From positions 4,464,001 to 4,528,000 of the forward strand of contig JAJEKV010000064.1 in NCBI GenBank assembly GCA_021234155.1: a DNA stretch of 64,000 bases. Direction: 5' to 3'. Below are positions 24,429 through 36,779 of this stretch, piece by piece. The number at the start of each line of letters is the position of its first letter. Position 1 is the first letter of the stretch. The translations under genes and the position numbers were made by a program. The notes beneath the pieces were generated by a model that saw only the letters and a list, made by a program, of their open reading frames with translations, ran no database searches and was not told where the DNA came from. This DNA is from Isoetes taiwanensis (Eukaryota; Streptophyta; Lycopodiopsida; Isoetales; Isoetaceae).

Positions 24429-24512
24429 GGCTATGGCGAGTTTATGGCTTGGAGTTTATGGCTTGGAGTTTATGGCGAGTTTTTTGCTATGGCGAGTTTA
24501 TGGCTTGGAGTT
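24429..24512. repeat. Short tandem repeat, TATGGCTTGGAGTT units
   Basis: Units of about 15 bp (TATGGC-GAGTT or TATGGCTTGGAGTT) repeat six or so times. A further 24-bp duplicate (TCAAAACAGTAAAGCAAAAG) occurs at about 24575-24635. Open frames here are repeat-driven. Confidence 0.65.
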
Positions 24513-24759
24513 CTGCCGGAGATCTGGCTATGGCTGCACTGCTGACATCCCGGAGAGCTCTGCCGTTTCCCGCCTCAAAACAGTAAAGCAAAAGGTAACA
24601 GCAGAGGTAACAGCTTCAAAACAGTAAAGCAAAAGGTATGGCTTCAAAATCTACCTGAGCTCTGGCTATGGCTATGGCTTGGAGCTCTTGGTTTCAAGCG
24701 CCTTCCTCGATCAGAGAGGTAAGCAGAGGTCACCGGTTGTAACAGGTTAGCCAAGAATG

Positions 24760-25250
24760 CTACATCGATTTTCCATTCTTGATTAGAATGGTTGCAACGT
24801 GGCAAGATATCATTGGCCAAAAAACAAGAATCAACACCAACTTACCTTGACGTATTACGAAACCATATCTTAAAAGCTTTCTCGATTTTTGGAAAGTCAG
24901 AATACTTCCCGGCTGCAAAAAATCTTTAAAACCTTGCAAAATGAACTTAAAATAAAATCCAAAAAGTTTTCCACACATCGGAAAAACCAAATTTAAACAA
25001 TAGGATACTGGTGCACAAAGTAACATTAAGGTGCATCCAGCCTCGACCATTTCTACAAAAAGCTTGCATTCTTCAACTTTGGACATTTTGCCATAAGTAA
25101 TTATGGAAATTATATAGGAAATAGTATCAAATTTTTGACCATTTTCTTTCATTCGTTATAGTATCCCATGTTATTGCAGTTTCCTTAAATCCTCGACTTT
25201 TCCAGATTCTTTGCTAAGTTTTCCAAATTCATTTATGTTAAGTCCTAAAG
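24760..25250 (-). pseudogene. Pentatricopeptide-repeat (PPR) gene fragment
   Basis: On the minus strand, the sequence from about 25250 to 25018 reads as two PPR-like units. One contains FGKLSKESGKVEDLRKL, followed by stops. The second contains FDTISYIISIITYGK and VEECKLFVEMVEAGC. PPR proteins bind organellar RNA through arrays of 35-residue helical repeats; two broken units cannot be functional. The rest of the 130-codon ORF has no family signal and includes the inverted repeat shared with 21086. It lies inside the probable Helitron 20711-25349, which fits captured host sequence. Confidence 0.55.
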
Positions 25251-25349
25251 GGTGTGAAAGAAGTTGAAGTCGAAGATACGTCCCCAAATTCCTCTCAAAA
25301 TTGTGTGTTGGTGTTAACGTACAAAAGGGAGACTTATACTATTTTAGGA

Positions 25350-27899
25350 TTTTAGGCCCTGCGAGACAGAAAAATAAAAATAAAATTCCACAATTAACTT
25401 TGTGTGCAGAAATGTCTAAAAGTGATATTCATTGATGGAAATCCATCTCAAACATCACTTCAAATGTAACATTGCATTAATATTTCTTACATGCCAATGA
25501 TATGCAAGTGGTCATATGTGTTAGAGAGCTATTGGGCACAAGGGCAAAAGCAAGGGGGTATGAACCATACAAATGTTACAAAATGTATAATATGTGGATG
25601 AAATATGGACGCAATAAAAAGCAGCGAAACACAATGAATATGAATCTCTGCTATGAGTTATCTCTTATGCAAAGAAAAATATAAAGCAATGCAATGGCCA
25701 TGTTTTCCTATTATCTAAATTGCTTGGAACATTATATGTTGATACAACGAGTCTTTATATCACTGTATGTGCCACTGTATGTAGCACTTACAAAAACATT
25801 AGACCATAGACTATGAGCAAACTTAATATGTTCCAAACAGCTTATAACTGATATCATGTGACTCATGCTTGTCAGAAATATCACGACCTTTCACTTTTTT
25901 TCTTTTTTTTGTAATTTTCAACATTTTTTCTTTTCCAAAATAAGGTTAAACAAAAAGATACATCACCAGTCTGTCATACACTCTTGCTTTGCTTGACGTC
26001 TCTACCGCAAAAGCTTGAAAAGTAACCTCATTTGCCACAGTCTAGCAGATTGTGAACAAAATCATAGGTTTAGCCTCTCATTAGATAAATACTTTGTGTA
26101 AGCTTAGATATTTCCATTAAGGAGGACTTGTACTGGACTTGCAGATGAAGAAGAGTTCCAGATAAGGCTACCCCAATCAAACTCATTATCCATATGCCTA
26201 ACATTAGCATTGATTAAACTTCCTACTCTTTGTCTTCTGCGTTGCAATTTCTGACGACATACTCACCTGGGTTCACCATGAAGGTTGTTGCAACAACTGT
26301 AGCTGTAGGAACATTTAGGAGATAATCGGGCTCATTGCCATTGTCAATACCCTCTTTTAGCATAGTAAGAGGACCAAATGTAGCATACCAAGCATGGGAG
26401 AGCTTTGTTGCATATGCCAAGGGTATGAATTCTTCTTGCATTGTGTTTGATGCAAGGAGAAACCTTTCCTTTGAAATTGCAGGTTAGGTAATTGAATAAT
26501 AAATTCCTACAAACTGAAGTGCTCCTGTACAAAATTACGAACTTGTATGTAAGGAAAAACTCTTGATATTCAATATAATTTTATCTTAATTACTATGAGT
26601 GATCATGACTTACTATATTGGAGAGGAAGTCTTTTTACTGCTGCTGCGTGGAAAAGTGATGTTGAACTGGAAGACGAAACACCAGTTGACATCTCTTTGT
26701 AACGACTCTCACTTTGATTATGCTCTGAACTTTAAGCTTACAGTGTAAAACTCAAGTGTATCAAGTTTTTTACTACTACATCAGTACTAGAGACCATAAT
26801 GTACCTTGAAACATGGGTCAATTACATCATCACAAGGTTTGTTTAGATTCTGAAGTTCTAGGTTTTGGCCCATCCAACCACAGGCAGTCAAGTCTGTCAC
26901 TTTAAGAAGCTACTAGTGAGGCTGTAATATACAATGTCCAATCCATGACTTACCAAGCATCGGGAACAGAGGCACACAAGAACAATCTTACATGGTGCAA
27001 ATAAACTTCATCCTCTGATACAGACACTGCAACGTACCCTATCCAACTTGAATCCCGCCTCCATGGATTTCGAAGATTTTCTGGACTTCTGAAAAAATCC
27101 ATTAGATGGATTGTTTAGGTTAGAAGTTATATAAAGATAAAGTAAATTTATAATCTGCCTAATATGGCTGCTGCATTTCAACACAATAAAACATGCAGTA
27201 ATCTGGTGGCTTTTGAATAGAAGCAGCAACCGCTTTGCATTACGGTAACACCTATCATAGCCAAGGTTGCTCTGACTCATATGCCCTGCGGATCTATCCG
27301 TTGCCGCGGTTTTCCCTACCAAATCTCATACCTTCTGCCCATCTTTGAACAAAGTTTGTCAGATTGATAGAAGAATTTGAATACTCTCAAGCCACATCTG
27401 GCAACGAGATCTAGAGTGCCCCAAAGCTTAAGGATTTATTAAGTTCCAAGCAAATGCTCATAAAAAGTGCCACGTTTGTGAGACATTCTCCAGCTCTGGC
27501 CTGATTTAAAATTGTGGTATAAATTTATCGCGAAGAAATTTTCGTGAGAGATCAAAGGCGCATACAAATGGACGGATCTGCCATAGCGAGAACTCTTGAA
27601 GCAAGAATAGAACTACAGGATAAGCTTTAGATTCTTGCTCCAATAAACTTGCAAGCAAGAAAGAACAACAAAGGTCTATTTGATTCTTTAAAAGCACCCA
27701 CTTGAAGGAGGAGCAACTGATCTAATAATTTGCACACAATTCTCAAATCTATGCGATGGCGCAAATAAAGCAAATGCATGCTGGTGATCTATGGCGGATT
27801 CAAGCACAGAAGCTCAAATAATTTACTAAAAGCATAAATATGTACCCGATTTGCATTCTTCTGCATGTTCAAAGCTTCTGATGTCAAGAGCAGAGCACG
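25350..27899. other. Intergenic stretch with one exon-like ORF
   Basis: No gene could be identified. An exon-like open stretch on - runs from about 26483 to 26223 (ending with a stop after NAEDKE); its composition looks protein-like but no family is recognised. Other minus-strand ORFs (27008-27322, 27506-27697) lack supporting motifs. Confidence 0.35.
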
Positions 27900-27949
27900 A
27901 ATACATGCCTGGATGTAGTAGCTGCTGGCTTACTGGGTAACTTGCAAAG

Positions 27950-28937
27950 GACAAATATGTTGGATAGTTCCATATCTGATCACAATCCACAATGGGTTTT
28001 GATTACAAGGCCAGTGCATAGACGAGCTACAAACCTATTTCAAACTTAACACTCGATATTTGTCATACCCAGAGTTTACTGATGGCTGCAGGCATGACTG
28101 GTCCTCTATATTTTCTCGTCTTCGAGGTATGTCTGGGGTTGTTGACGCTTTGGCAGCAGTTAAATCCTTTGCTAAGCAGTGGGGACGTAGGAAGGTGCAG
28201 GCAGCTAGAGACCGACTACTAGCTTTGTATATGGAGCTTCAAATGTGTCGCTCACAAGCCCCTTCATCAGGTATTTGAGAGAAAGAGTTATTGGCAGAAA
28301 TAAGAAACATTGAGTCTATACAGGCAACTCAAGCTCGCGTTAAGGCCGGTTTGGATTGGTTTAAATTGGGAGATAGGTGCTCTCACTTCTTCTTTAGGGC
28401 GGCAAGGAGAAGATGTGTGTCAAGCTCTATATCTTCGCTACTTCTACCTGATGGCTCTTAAATTTCTGATGCTGCACAGTTAAAGCAATTTCTTTTTTAT
28501 CATTTCTCTGCCCTTCCAAGAGGACATGCAAGAGGCAGTTTTATCTAAGATCCATACTATTATTTCTCCACAGCAACGCGTTCAGTTGGAATCAACTATT
28601 ACTGTCGATGATTTGCATTCTGCTGTAGACTTTTTAAAGAAGAATAAGTGCCCAGGCTTGGATGGTTTTCCTGCAGAGTTTTTTTAAGCTTATTGGAATT
28701 GGCTTGATGATGACATCTTCAATGCTTTCTTTGAGTTTCGCTGGTTCAGGAGCTTGGATAAGATCATCAACACTGGTTGCATTTCCCTTATTCCTAAGTG
28801 CAAAGTGCCTAAAACTATCTCGGATTGGCGCCCTATAACTTTGTTATCTATGGTGTACAAGATCTTTGCTAAGGCCTTGGCAGAGAAAGTGAGGGATATC
28901 TTGGCAGACTCTATCTCCTTCACGCAATCAGGATTTT
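27950..28937 (+). pseudogene. LINE ORF2, left part (endonuclease end to RT start)
   Basis: The endonuclease C-terminal motif is seen as SDHNPQWVLI near 27975. A linker follows in the frame open at 28060-28278, interrupted by TGA at 28276. Then come GLDWFKLGDRCSHFFFRAA (28347 on) and KNKCPGLDGF. The frame open at 28754-28951 has LIPKCKVPKTISDWRPITL and FTQSG, where the Copia element interrupts. Several stops and frameshifts show it is dead. Confidence 0.85.
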
Positions 28938-29357
28938 TGTTGAAGATGTAAGCATGTTGCAAATGTTGCAAGACCATTACGATTTTGTGTTCATTGAATA
29001 TTTAAGGTAATGGTTCAATGAATTTCGAATGGTTTTTTTGAATAACCCTAGAACCTAGCTCGGTGAACAGTGTCACCGGCCAGGTGGAACCACAAGCTAT
29101 CATCTAGCAACCGCCTAGATGATCGAATGGACTAGATACTGGGATTGCCGGAATTCGGTGATCCCTAAGAATGTATAAACGAAAATTTATCTTGTACAGA
29201 TATACACAGGAATTAAGAATTGGGTTTGAAGTTCCGACATCTGCATATGAATCGTCTACTTGTATTTCGAATATTTGGTTGTCTAACTATGTATTAGTGT
29301 GTGACATTGTTTAGTAGAAGCTGCCTTAGATAATATAAGACCTTAGTTAATCTTACA
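28938..29357 (+). repeat. Copia 5' LTR
   Basis: The LTR starts TGTTGAAG and ends AATCTTACA. Compared with the 3' LTR it lacks 16 bp near position 85. Confidence 0.95.
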
Positions 29358-29358
29358 G

Positions 29359-29370
29359 TGGTATCAGAGC
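29359..29370 (+). other. Primer-binding site (initiator tRNA-Met)
   Basis: TGGTATCAGAGC lies one base after the 5' LTR. It is complementary to the 3' end of plant initiator tRNA-Met, the usual primer for minus-strand synthesis. Confidence 0.93.
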
Positions 29371-29380
29371 AAATTGCACA

Positions 29381-32300
29381 ATGTCCACACGTTTTGTTGC
29401 TACTCTCTTAAGCTCAGTAGAAGTTTTCCAGGGAGTTGGAGGTTTTCAGATATGGAAAGAGAGAGTTAAAGAGGTTTTACAGTTTGAAGGGTTATGGTAT
29501 ATAATTGAATCTGGTACTAATGTTGATGATGAAGTGAGCAGTTCAACAATGGGAGAAACTTCAACTGCAAAATTAGGGGAGTCTACTGCAAAATCTAAAG
29601 AGGTAAGTGTTAGCAGTGATAAGGCAGGTGATGAATTAAAAGTAAGTCAAGCTAAAGCTATAATTATGTGCAAAGTTGCACCAGGTATTATGCTTAAGTT
29701 AAGGGACATGAGTCCCAGGGATGCTTGGAAATATTTGATTAAAACATACTAGACTAGGAGCTCATCCCGGATTGATGTGTTGGAAAAAGAGATCAGAAAG
29801 ATGAGATTTGATGACAAGACAGATTTAACTGCAATGTTCCACAAGTTTGATTCTCTTTGTACAGATCTAGAGGCTGCTGGGGTGACCATGTCAGTAAGCC
29901 ATTAAATCTTGGCAATTTCAAAGATGTTTGCCAATTATGGAACATTGGCCACACTCATAAGGACTGTTGCCAGAACTAGGGAGGAGGCAGAACAGATTGC
30001 CAGGACAGAAGTGGAGCAAAAATCTGTGATGGACAATGAGAATGATAATGATGAAGAATCAGCAGAGGTGCTGGCTGTGAGAAAAGGGAAATCCTCTAGT
30101 GACAGAGGTAAGCAGATTGGGCCATGTTATGGCTGTGGGGAAGTGGGGCATTTGAAGTTCAACTGCCCGAGAAATGTTCAGAATGTGAAAACCTGCTACA
30201 CATGTGGAGGTGTAGGGCACTTTGCATCTAAATGCCCAAGTCCAAAGGACAGTGGCAGGGACAGAGGTAGAGGCAAAGGGAAAATAGTTCATTGGAATAC
30301 CAATAGGGGTAGAGGCCGAGGTGGTAAGGCAGCAAACACAAATGTTGTTGTCATAGAATGTGATGAGGAGGACTCAGAAGAAGAGGTAACAAATGTGTTC
30401 TCAAATTCTTTAAGCAAAACACAAAGTTCTAAAGCCTCTTTTGTTGTAGATTCGGGAGCTGAAAGAACAATAATAGATTCTTCAGATTTGCTTGCTGATT
30501 GGGACAAGGAGCTGAAGACAAAGAATATTCGGCTAGGGGATGGGAGAACTCAAGAAGTTAAAGCAACAAGGATGCTAAAATTATATGACTGCAAGGAAAT
30601 CGAGTAGAAATAGAAAAGGTCCTTTGTGTACCTTCCATTGTAAAAAATCTGATTTCAGTAAGTCAATTAGTTGACTTGGACTACCAGGTCCTATTTGACA
30701 AGTTTGTATGCAAGATTGTGAAAGATAATAAAATATGTTTTCTGGGCAAAAGGGTTGGAGATTTATTTGAGATGCATACTTCTGAAATTTGTCCAACAGT
30801 GAATAATGTTTCAGTACCTAGTTTAAAGATTTGGCATGAACGTCTTGGCCATACTAACATGAATAATGTGAAAGCCCTAAATAAGTCTGGATACATAAAT
30901 GCAGCAGATGAGGATCAGAAGAACTTTGTATGCAGAGGTTGTATGATTGGAAAAAGCACCCGATTACCTTTTGGCAGAAGAACAAAGAGGGCTGGTACAC
31001 CTTCGGAGCTGGTGCATACAGATATCTGTGGTCCTCTCAACATCAAAAGCTATTCTGGAAAAAGGTATTTCATCACTTTTATAGATGATTACACTAGAAA
31101 AGCTAAATGTTATTGTCTAGCAAAGAAACATGAAGCTCTAAGAGCATTTAAGGAATACCTGACAGAAATGGAATGAGAAACAGGTTTTAGAATTAAGTGT
31201 CTAAGATCAGACAGGGGAGGTGAATATATTTCAAAGAAATTCAAATCTTTTTGCATTGAAAAAGGCATTAGAAGACAGTTGACCTGCAGGTACTCTCCCC
31301 AGCAGAATGGGGTGGCAGAAAGAAAAAATCGAACATGCTTAAATGCAGTTAGGGCAATGTTAAAGCATGCTGGATTGCCTAATATGCTGTGGGAGGAAGC
31401 TCTAAAAACAGCTATCTTCATACAAAATAGACTGCCAAGTGCAAGTCTAGATGGGAAAATTCCAGAATTGTTGTGGACTAAGAAAATGCCCACATATGAA
31501 GGTTTTAAAACCTATGGATGTGTGGCTTATGTTCATATCCCAGAAGAATTGAGGGTAAGTTGGATGACAGAGCACTAACAGCTTTTCTGGTCGGATATGA
31601 TGAGGAATCTAAAGCATATAGGCTGTATGACCCAGAGAAAAGGAAAATTTTAGTAAGTAGAGATGTTGTGTTTATAGAAGAGCAGTTGTACAAAGACTTC
31701 AAGGATGTGAACCGGATATGACAAAAGAAGTAGAAAAGTCAAATTATAATCCTGAGTATGATAGTGATGATGATGGAGACACAGATAAAATATTACAAAG
31801 GGACATGAAAATTAATGATCCTATTCCAGGGGTTGTACAGGAAGGAAACAATGATGTTAAACAAAGAAAAAGGATGTCTGAGGCAGAAAAACTAAAAAAG
31901 GGACTAGCAGATAAAGGGATTAAAATTGATGAACATGGGAGAGAAGCTGGTGGAAAAAGTAGGAGATTAGAAACAATGGAAGAAGAAATGATACCTCATT
32001 TAATGACTGCACTGGAAGTTGATGTGCCACAAACATATGAGGAGGCTGTGAATGATAAGAACAGCAAGTTTTGGCAAAATGCCATGAACGAGGAAATGGA
32101 AGCATTCAGAAGAACAGAGACATTTGAGGTAATAAACAGGTCAGAAAATAAAAATATTGTGGGAAACAAATGGATTTTTAAAATTAAAGAACTTCCAGAT
32201 GGATCCAAGAAATACAAAGCTAGACTTGTTGCTCAAGGGTTCACACAACAAAAGGGAGTTGATTATAATGACACCTATTCACCAATAGTGAAATTATCAA

Positions 32301-33601
32301 GCATAAGAATTATGCTAGCATTGGCAAATGCAATGAACTGGGAAGTTCATCATATGGATGTCAGTACTGCATTTTTAAATGCAGAGCTGGAGGAGGAGAT
32401 TTACATGAAACCACCTTTGGGATTTGAGGAAAAGAATGATAAAATATGGAAATTGAAGAGGGCTGTGTATGGGCTTAAACAATCGCCTCGAGCATGGTAT
32501 ATTTGCATGGATACTTATCTGAAAGACCAAGGATTTATGAAGATGAACGGGGATGGAAACTTGTACATGTACAGGCAGCATAGTAATTTCTGCCTCATTG
32601 CACTTTATGTGGATGATTGTGTGATGTTTTCTGATAGTCTAGATTGCTTGGATGTTTGCAAAAGGCTGCTCAAATCCAGATTCAAGATGACTGGCCTGGG
32701 AGAGTTAAAGAAATTTTTGGGAATTAAAGTGTTCAGAAATCGAGATGAGAAGATTATAACTTTGAGTCAAGCAGATTATATACATGGAGTACTTGACAGG
32801 TTTAAGATGAAGGAATGCAATGTGGTGAGCACTCCACTAGTTCCAGGACATAAAATCAGTAAAAGAATGTGTCCTGTAACAGTTGAAGAGATAGAGCATA
32901 TGAAGAAAATTCCTTACAGAAGTTTAATAGGATGTTTGTTGCATTTGTCAGGAGCCACAAGACCTGACATTGCTTTTGCAGTCAACTTGCTAAGTAGGTA
33001 TAATAGCAATCCTGGGAGATCCCATTGGGTAGCTGCCAAACGAATTCTAATGTACTTGAAAGGGACTGTAGACCATGGCATAACATTCAGAAATAGAGGT
33101 TATAACATTAATGCATTTGCAGATGCAGATTGGGGAGGAGATGCTGACCAAAGGCATTCAACTTGAGGTTATATTGTAATGATTGGTGACAATCCAGTGA
33201 GCTGGAAATGTAAGAAATAGAATACAGTAGCACTATCTAGTGCAGAGGCTGAGTATACAGCTATAACCTTGGCATCAAAAGAAATCATTTGGATCAGGAG
33301 ACTACTGGAAGAAATTGGTATAAAGGATCATGAACCTACTGCTTTATGGTCAGACAGTGCAAGTGAAATTGCAATGACACAAAATCCTGTGCTACATGAG
33401 AGGTCAAAGCACATTGAGATGAAGCAGCATTTTATTAGAGAAATGGTTCAGAGAAAATTAATAGCAGTGAAGTATATCTAAACTGAAAGACAGTTAGCAG
33501 ACATACTCACGAAGGCTCTTAGAGAGCCAAGATTTAACATGCTGAAAGAAATGATAAGAGTGCAGGAAATAGAAAGCAGTGACACTCTGATTCAAACTTA
33601 G
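29381..33601 (+). pseudogene. Copia Gag-Pol polyprotein, disabled
   Basis: Gag starts at 29381 and has two CCHC zinc knuckles (30125-30166 and 30194-30235). The protease motif DSGAE is at 30449. The integrase HHCC region follows (HERLGH to CRGCMIGK, 30838-30950), then acidic residues in HTDICGP, RSDRGGEY and NGVAERKN. RT is at about 32060-32700 with YVDD at 32606-32617. RNase H is at about 33100-33450 with DADWGGD and SSAEAEYTA. In-frame stops: TAG 29750-29752, TAA 29903-29905, TGA 31174-31176, TGA 33164-33166, TAG 33218-33220, TAA 33479-33481. Frameshifts fall near 30600, 31540 and 31715. The natural end is the TAG at 33599-33601. The copy could move only in trans. Confidence 0.93.
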
Positions 33602-33636
33602 AAAACAAGCAGAGATCTTGAACAAAGATATTCAAT

Positions 33637-33646
33637 GAAGGGGAAG
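33637..33646 (+). other. Polypurine tract of the Copia element
   Basis: GAAGGGGAAG lies directly before the 3' LTR, where plus-strand synthesis is primed. Confidence 0.88.
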
Positions 33647-34082
33647 TGTTGAAGATGTAAGCATGTTGCAAATGTTGCAAGACCATTACGATTTTGTGTT
33701 CATTGAATATTTAAGGTAATGGTTCAATGGTGTGCCTGGAGTATGAATTTTGAATGGTTTTTTTGAATAACCCTAGAGCCTAGCTCGGTGAACAGTGTCA
33801 CCGGCCAGGTGGAACCACAAGCTATCATCTAGCAACTGCCTAGATGATCGAATGGACTAGATACTGGGATTGCCGGAATTTGGTGATCCCTAAGAATGTA
33901 TAAACGAAAATTTATCTTGTACAGATATACACAGGAATTAAGAATTGGGTTTGAAGTTCCGAAATCTGCATATGAATTGTTTACTTGTATTTCGAATATT
34001 TGGTTGTCTAACTATGTATTAGTGTGTGACATTGTTTAGTAGAAGTTGCCTTAGCTAATATAAGACCTTAGTTAATCTTACA
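33647..34082 (+). repeat. Copia 3' LTR
   Basis: 436 bp, TG...CA, followed by the ATTTT target duplication. Most of its differences from the 5' LTR read as C in the 5' copy and T in the 3' copy. Confidence 0.95.
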
Positions 34083-35920
34083 ATTTTTACCTAAGCGTTG
34101 TTGTATTCTTGATAATGTGGCCGCCGCTTATGAGGGGAGGCATTGGGCGCGTCTTAAGGGCCAGCACATTGTATATCCCAAATTGGATTTTGTTAAAGCC
34201 TATGACAGTATAGATTGGAATTTCCTACAAAAATGTCTTCTGACATTAGGATTTGGAGAGTTGTTTACTAGAGATGTTATGAAGCTCCATCTTTCTGCTC
34301 GGTCTACTGTGCTTTTTCAGGAAGGACCATCGGCTGTGTTTCCTGTTGGTAGAGGAGTTCGACAAGGATGTCCCCTTGCCCCGTTATTGCTCACTATTGT
34401 GGCAGAGGTATTGTCGCAGCTATTCTCTTCGGCTACTCAAGATGGCGTAATTCAGGGATTGACCATGGAGGATAGTTCTCAAGAAGTGTGTAATCAGTAT
34501 GCCGATGATACATTTCTCTTTCTAGTGGATGAGGATGATAATCTTCAGAATGCTAAGCTTTTGCTAGACTCTTTCTCCCTGGCATCAGAGGTTCTTGTTG
34601 GGTGGCTAAAGTGGGAAGGCTACTAAACTCTTGGGCATTCCTGTAGGTATACATATCTCTACTTCAGATGCATGGGATGTTATAGTGGAAGGCCTGCGTA
34701 AGCATTTTTTTTGGTGGAATACAGCTAAGCTTTCTCTGGCAGAGCGGATAGTAGTCGCTAAGCAGGTTCTCAGCAACACTCATGTGTATATGGCATCTGC
34801 TGTGCTTGCCCCACAAACAAAGTTTCAAGAGGTTGTCGCAATAGTCCGCAACTTCATTTGGGCAGGTATTGAGACAGGTGTAGTTGTGAAGGTCGCTTGG
34901 TCCACATGTATCAAACCAAAATTTGTTGGAGGTCTAGGTATAATTGACTTTCATTTACAGAGTAAAATTATGATATCTAAGTTCATTTGTCGCTACTTGG
35001 TGGGTATGGTACATTCACCTGGAATGAGATTGGTTGCGCAAGCACTTGGGCAGTGTATTCCTTTTGGGAAACTGGCACTTGTGGCAGTTCTTCCTTGGTG
35101 TCTCTTTTATCAGCTTCGTCCATATCCGAATGCTTCCCCCTTCTTGAATGGACTGTTTGATTCTTGGGAGACAGTTCATGTGCTATTTAAGATTAATCCA
35201 TGTATATGTCCACAGGCAGGTTCTCTGTGTTGGTGGATTCCTCTGGATAATCACATGCCTCTGTGTGCTACTGTACATCCATTGACTCAACGGCGTTGGA
35301 GGTGTGCTGGTATTCTCACAGTTGGTGCTTGGTATGAGGCAGGACACTTGTTGACTTGGGATGCTTTTCAGACTAAGTTTATGCTATCTCGATGGGACAG
35401 AGCTCTGTGGCAAAAGCTGGCTGGCATTCTGCCAGACGCTCCTTCACAACCAGTTGATGTGCCTATTTGGACTGGTCCCCAAATTGTTAATGCACAACGT
35501 CTTGTGCATTCGTTATATCAAAAGCTGATTGATGTTGACATTGTCCCCCCTCGGGCTGGTTGGCAGCTCCGCATTCCCCCTCCTCAGTGGAAGCGTATGT
35601 GGTCCTGGGTCTAGAATAAATTGTTGCATCTCGAAGTTTCTACCTTATGGTGGCAACTCCTTCACATATGTCTGCGGATTAATGTGCTGGTTTATAAGTT
35701 TTATCCCCGCATTTCAGAACTCTGCCCACTGTGTAAGCGGCAAGTTGAGAGTATCGAGCACTGCTTCTTTCTACGTGAGCAAGTTCAGCCAGTTTGGTCA
35801 TGGTTACTATCTCTCTTCCATGTGGTCTTGACTAGCCAGCAGGTGCTTCTCGCCATTTATCCTTCCACTTGGAACAGCTTGCAGCAACAGGCTTTCCACT
35901 TAGCTTCAGTCTGATTGTTG
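34083..35920 (+). pseudogene. LINE ORF2, right part (RT core and C-terminus)
   Basis: The reading frame resumes after the Copia element with LPKRC-ILDNV-type sequence. RT core motifs follow: LDFVKAYDSIDW, GVRQGCPLAPLL and the catalytic YADD at 34498-34509. A frameshift occurs near 34600-34630, then a long open stretch to 35614, then a further frame (35621-35914) with the C-terminal zinc-binding motif ELCPLCKRQVESIEHCFF. The L1-type LINE product would nick target DNA and reverse-transcribe its own RNA; this copy cannot. Confidence 0.88.
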
Positions 35921-36235
35921 TGGTCTATTTGGAAAAGAAGGCGAATGTGTATCTTCAAATGCTTATCAATTAGTGTTGACTAACTTCTTCACGAGGCGCA
36001 AGACAGATTGGTAAAGGCATACCTATGTTCTCAGCTTGCTCCTGAGAAAAAACGTTTGATTTTTGAGGAATATTTGGGTATCTTATCTTATGCATAGACA
36101 GGTTGCTGCACTCAGTGGATTATCTTTGTCTGCTGAGACTTTATTCTTGTCTCTGCATCTATGTGTGTACTTCTTCTGGAATATTGAATAAGAGTTTGTC
36201 GTCCTTCAAAAAAAAAAACAAATACATGCCTGGAT

Positions 36236-36779
36236 TCTTTGCAATAGATGGAGCTTGTGCCGCTTCCCTGCTCCGACGATGGCGATGCAATGCGCCATAG
36301 CCAAGCCAAATCCAGCTGCATGGCACGGCCGCCAAATCCTTTTTTTCGCTATTTTTTATAATTTTTAAAACCCTTTTTTTTCTCAAAGACCTACATGTCA
36401 ATTTTAGGAGGAAACATCAACTAAGAATATTCTAAAAGTATATTTCTAAAGCTATTATATGTGTTAGATAGACTTGGCCACATATAAAACTTACAAAATA
36501 CAAGAAATTTATCGTGGCGGCCAAGAACATTTCTCTTTCCCGACTCCCCCTCGTAAACATTTTTCTTGCTCGACTTTAGATAGTCGACACGTATCACTAA
36601 TCAAAGGCTATTTTTACACCACCTGTTTGCATTCTAAGCCACATATAATGTATATATCTTTCACAGGCAATTGTTGAAACGAAGTCTATCTCGACAATCG
36701 ACATATGTCATTGCCTTCCTTCCACCACGGGTTCGCATTTTAAGCCACATGTAAATAATATCAAATATCATTAATATAA
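36236..36779. other. Stretch with no recognised gene
   Basis: Short GC-richer part at 36236-36340, then AT-rich DNA. No coding or RNA gene signal is seen. Confidence 0.4.

Larger units (their letters stand above)
21086..24955. repeat. Inverted repeat inside the probable Helitron
   Basis: A segment at about 21086-21126 (GTTTTAAAGATTTTTTGCAG and flanks) recurs in reverse complement at about 24900-24955, about 3.8 kb apart, matching at most positions. The right copy lies within the PPR-like ORF on the minus strand, so the left copy may be part of a duplicated, inverted gene fragment. Confidence 0.75.
20711..25349 (-). mobile_element. Probable Helitron (minus orientation) with gene fragments
   Basis: On the minus strand the right-hand terminus is a perfect GC-rich hairpin GCCCGGC-AAC-GCCGGGC followed by 11 nt ending in CTAG, then T. 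This is the canonical Helitron 3' end, inserted between A and T. A matching 5' end is proposed at 25349: on the minus strand it starts TCCTAAAATAGTATAAG with host T (plus strand) beside it. It shares TC..A.A.ATAGTA with the 5' end of the Helitron at 51044-56218. There is no Rep/helicase, so it would be non-autonomous. It contains a PPR fragment, an inverted repeat and a GC-rich foldback. The left end is well supported; the right end is inferred. Confidence 0.5.
28938..34082 (+). mobile_element. Copia-type LTR retrotransposon
   Basis: The element is 5,145 bp, bounded by TG...CA and flanked by a perfect 5-bp duplication ATTTT (28933-28937 and 34083-34087). It has LTRs of 420 and 436 bp, a primer-binding site complementary to initiator tRNA-Met and a polypurine tract. 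Domain order is Gag, protease, integrase, RT, RNase H, which defines Copia. By eye the LTRs differ by about nine substitutions and one 16-bp gap, so insertion is fairly recent. The coding region has at least six in-frame stops and several frameshifts. Confidence 0.95.
27900..36235 (+). mobile_element. 5'-truncated L1-type LINE, split by a Copia element
   Basis: AATACATGCCTGGAT is present at 27900-27914 and 36221-36235, flanking the LINE (27915-36220), which ends in an A-run. The LINE itself is about 3.2 kb once the Copia element (28938-34082) is removed. It starts inside the endonuclease domain and continues through reverse transcriptase to a C-terminal zinc-binding region. The insertion therefore predates the Copia insertion. 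Confidence 0.9.
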
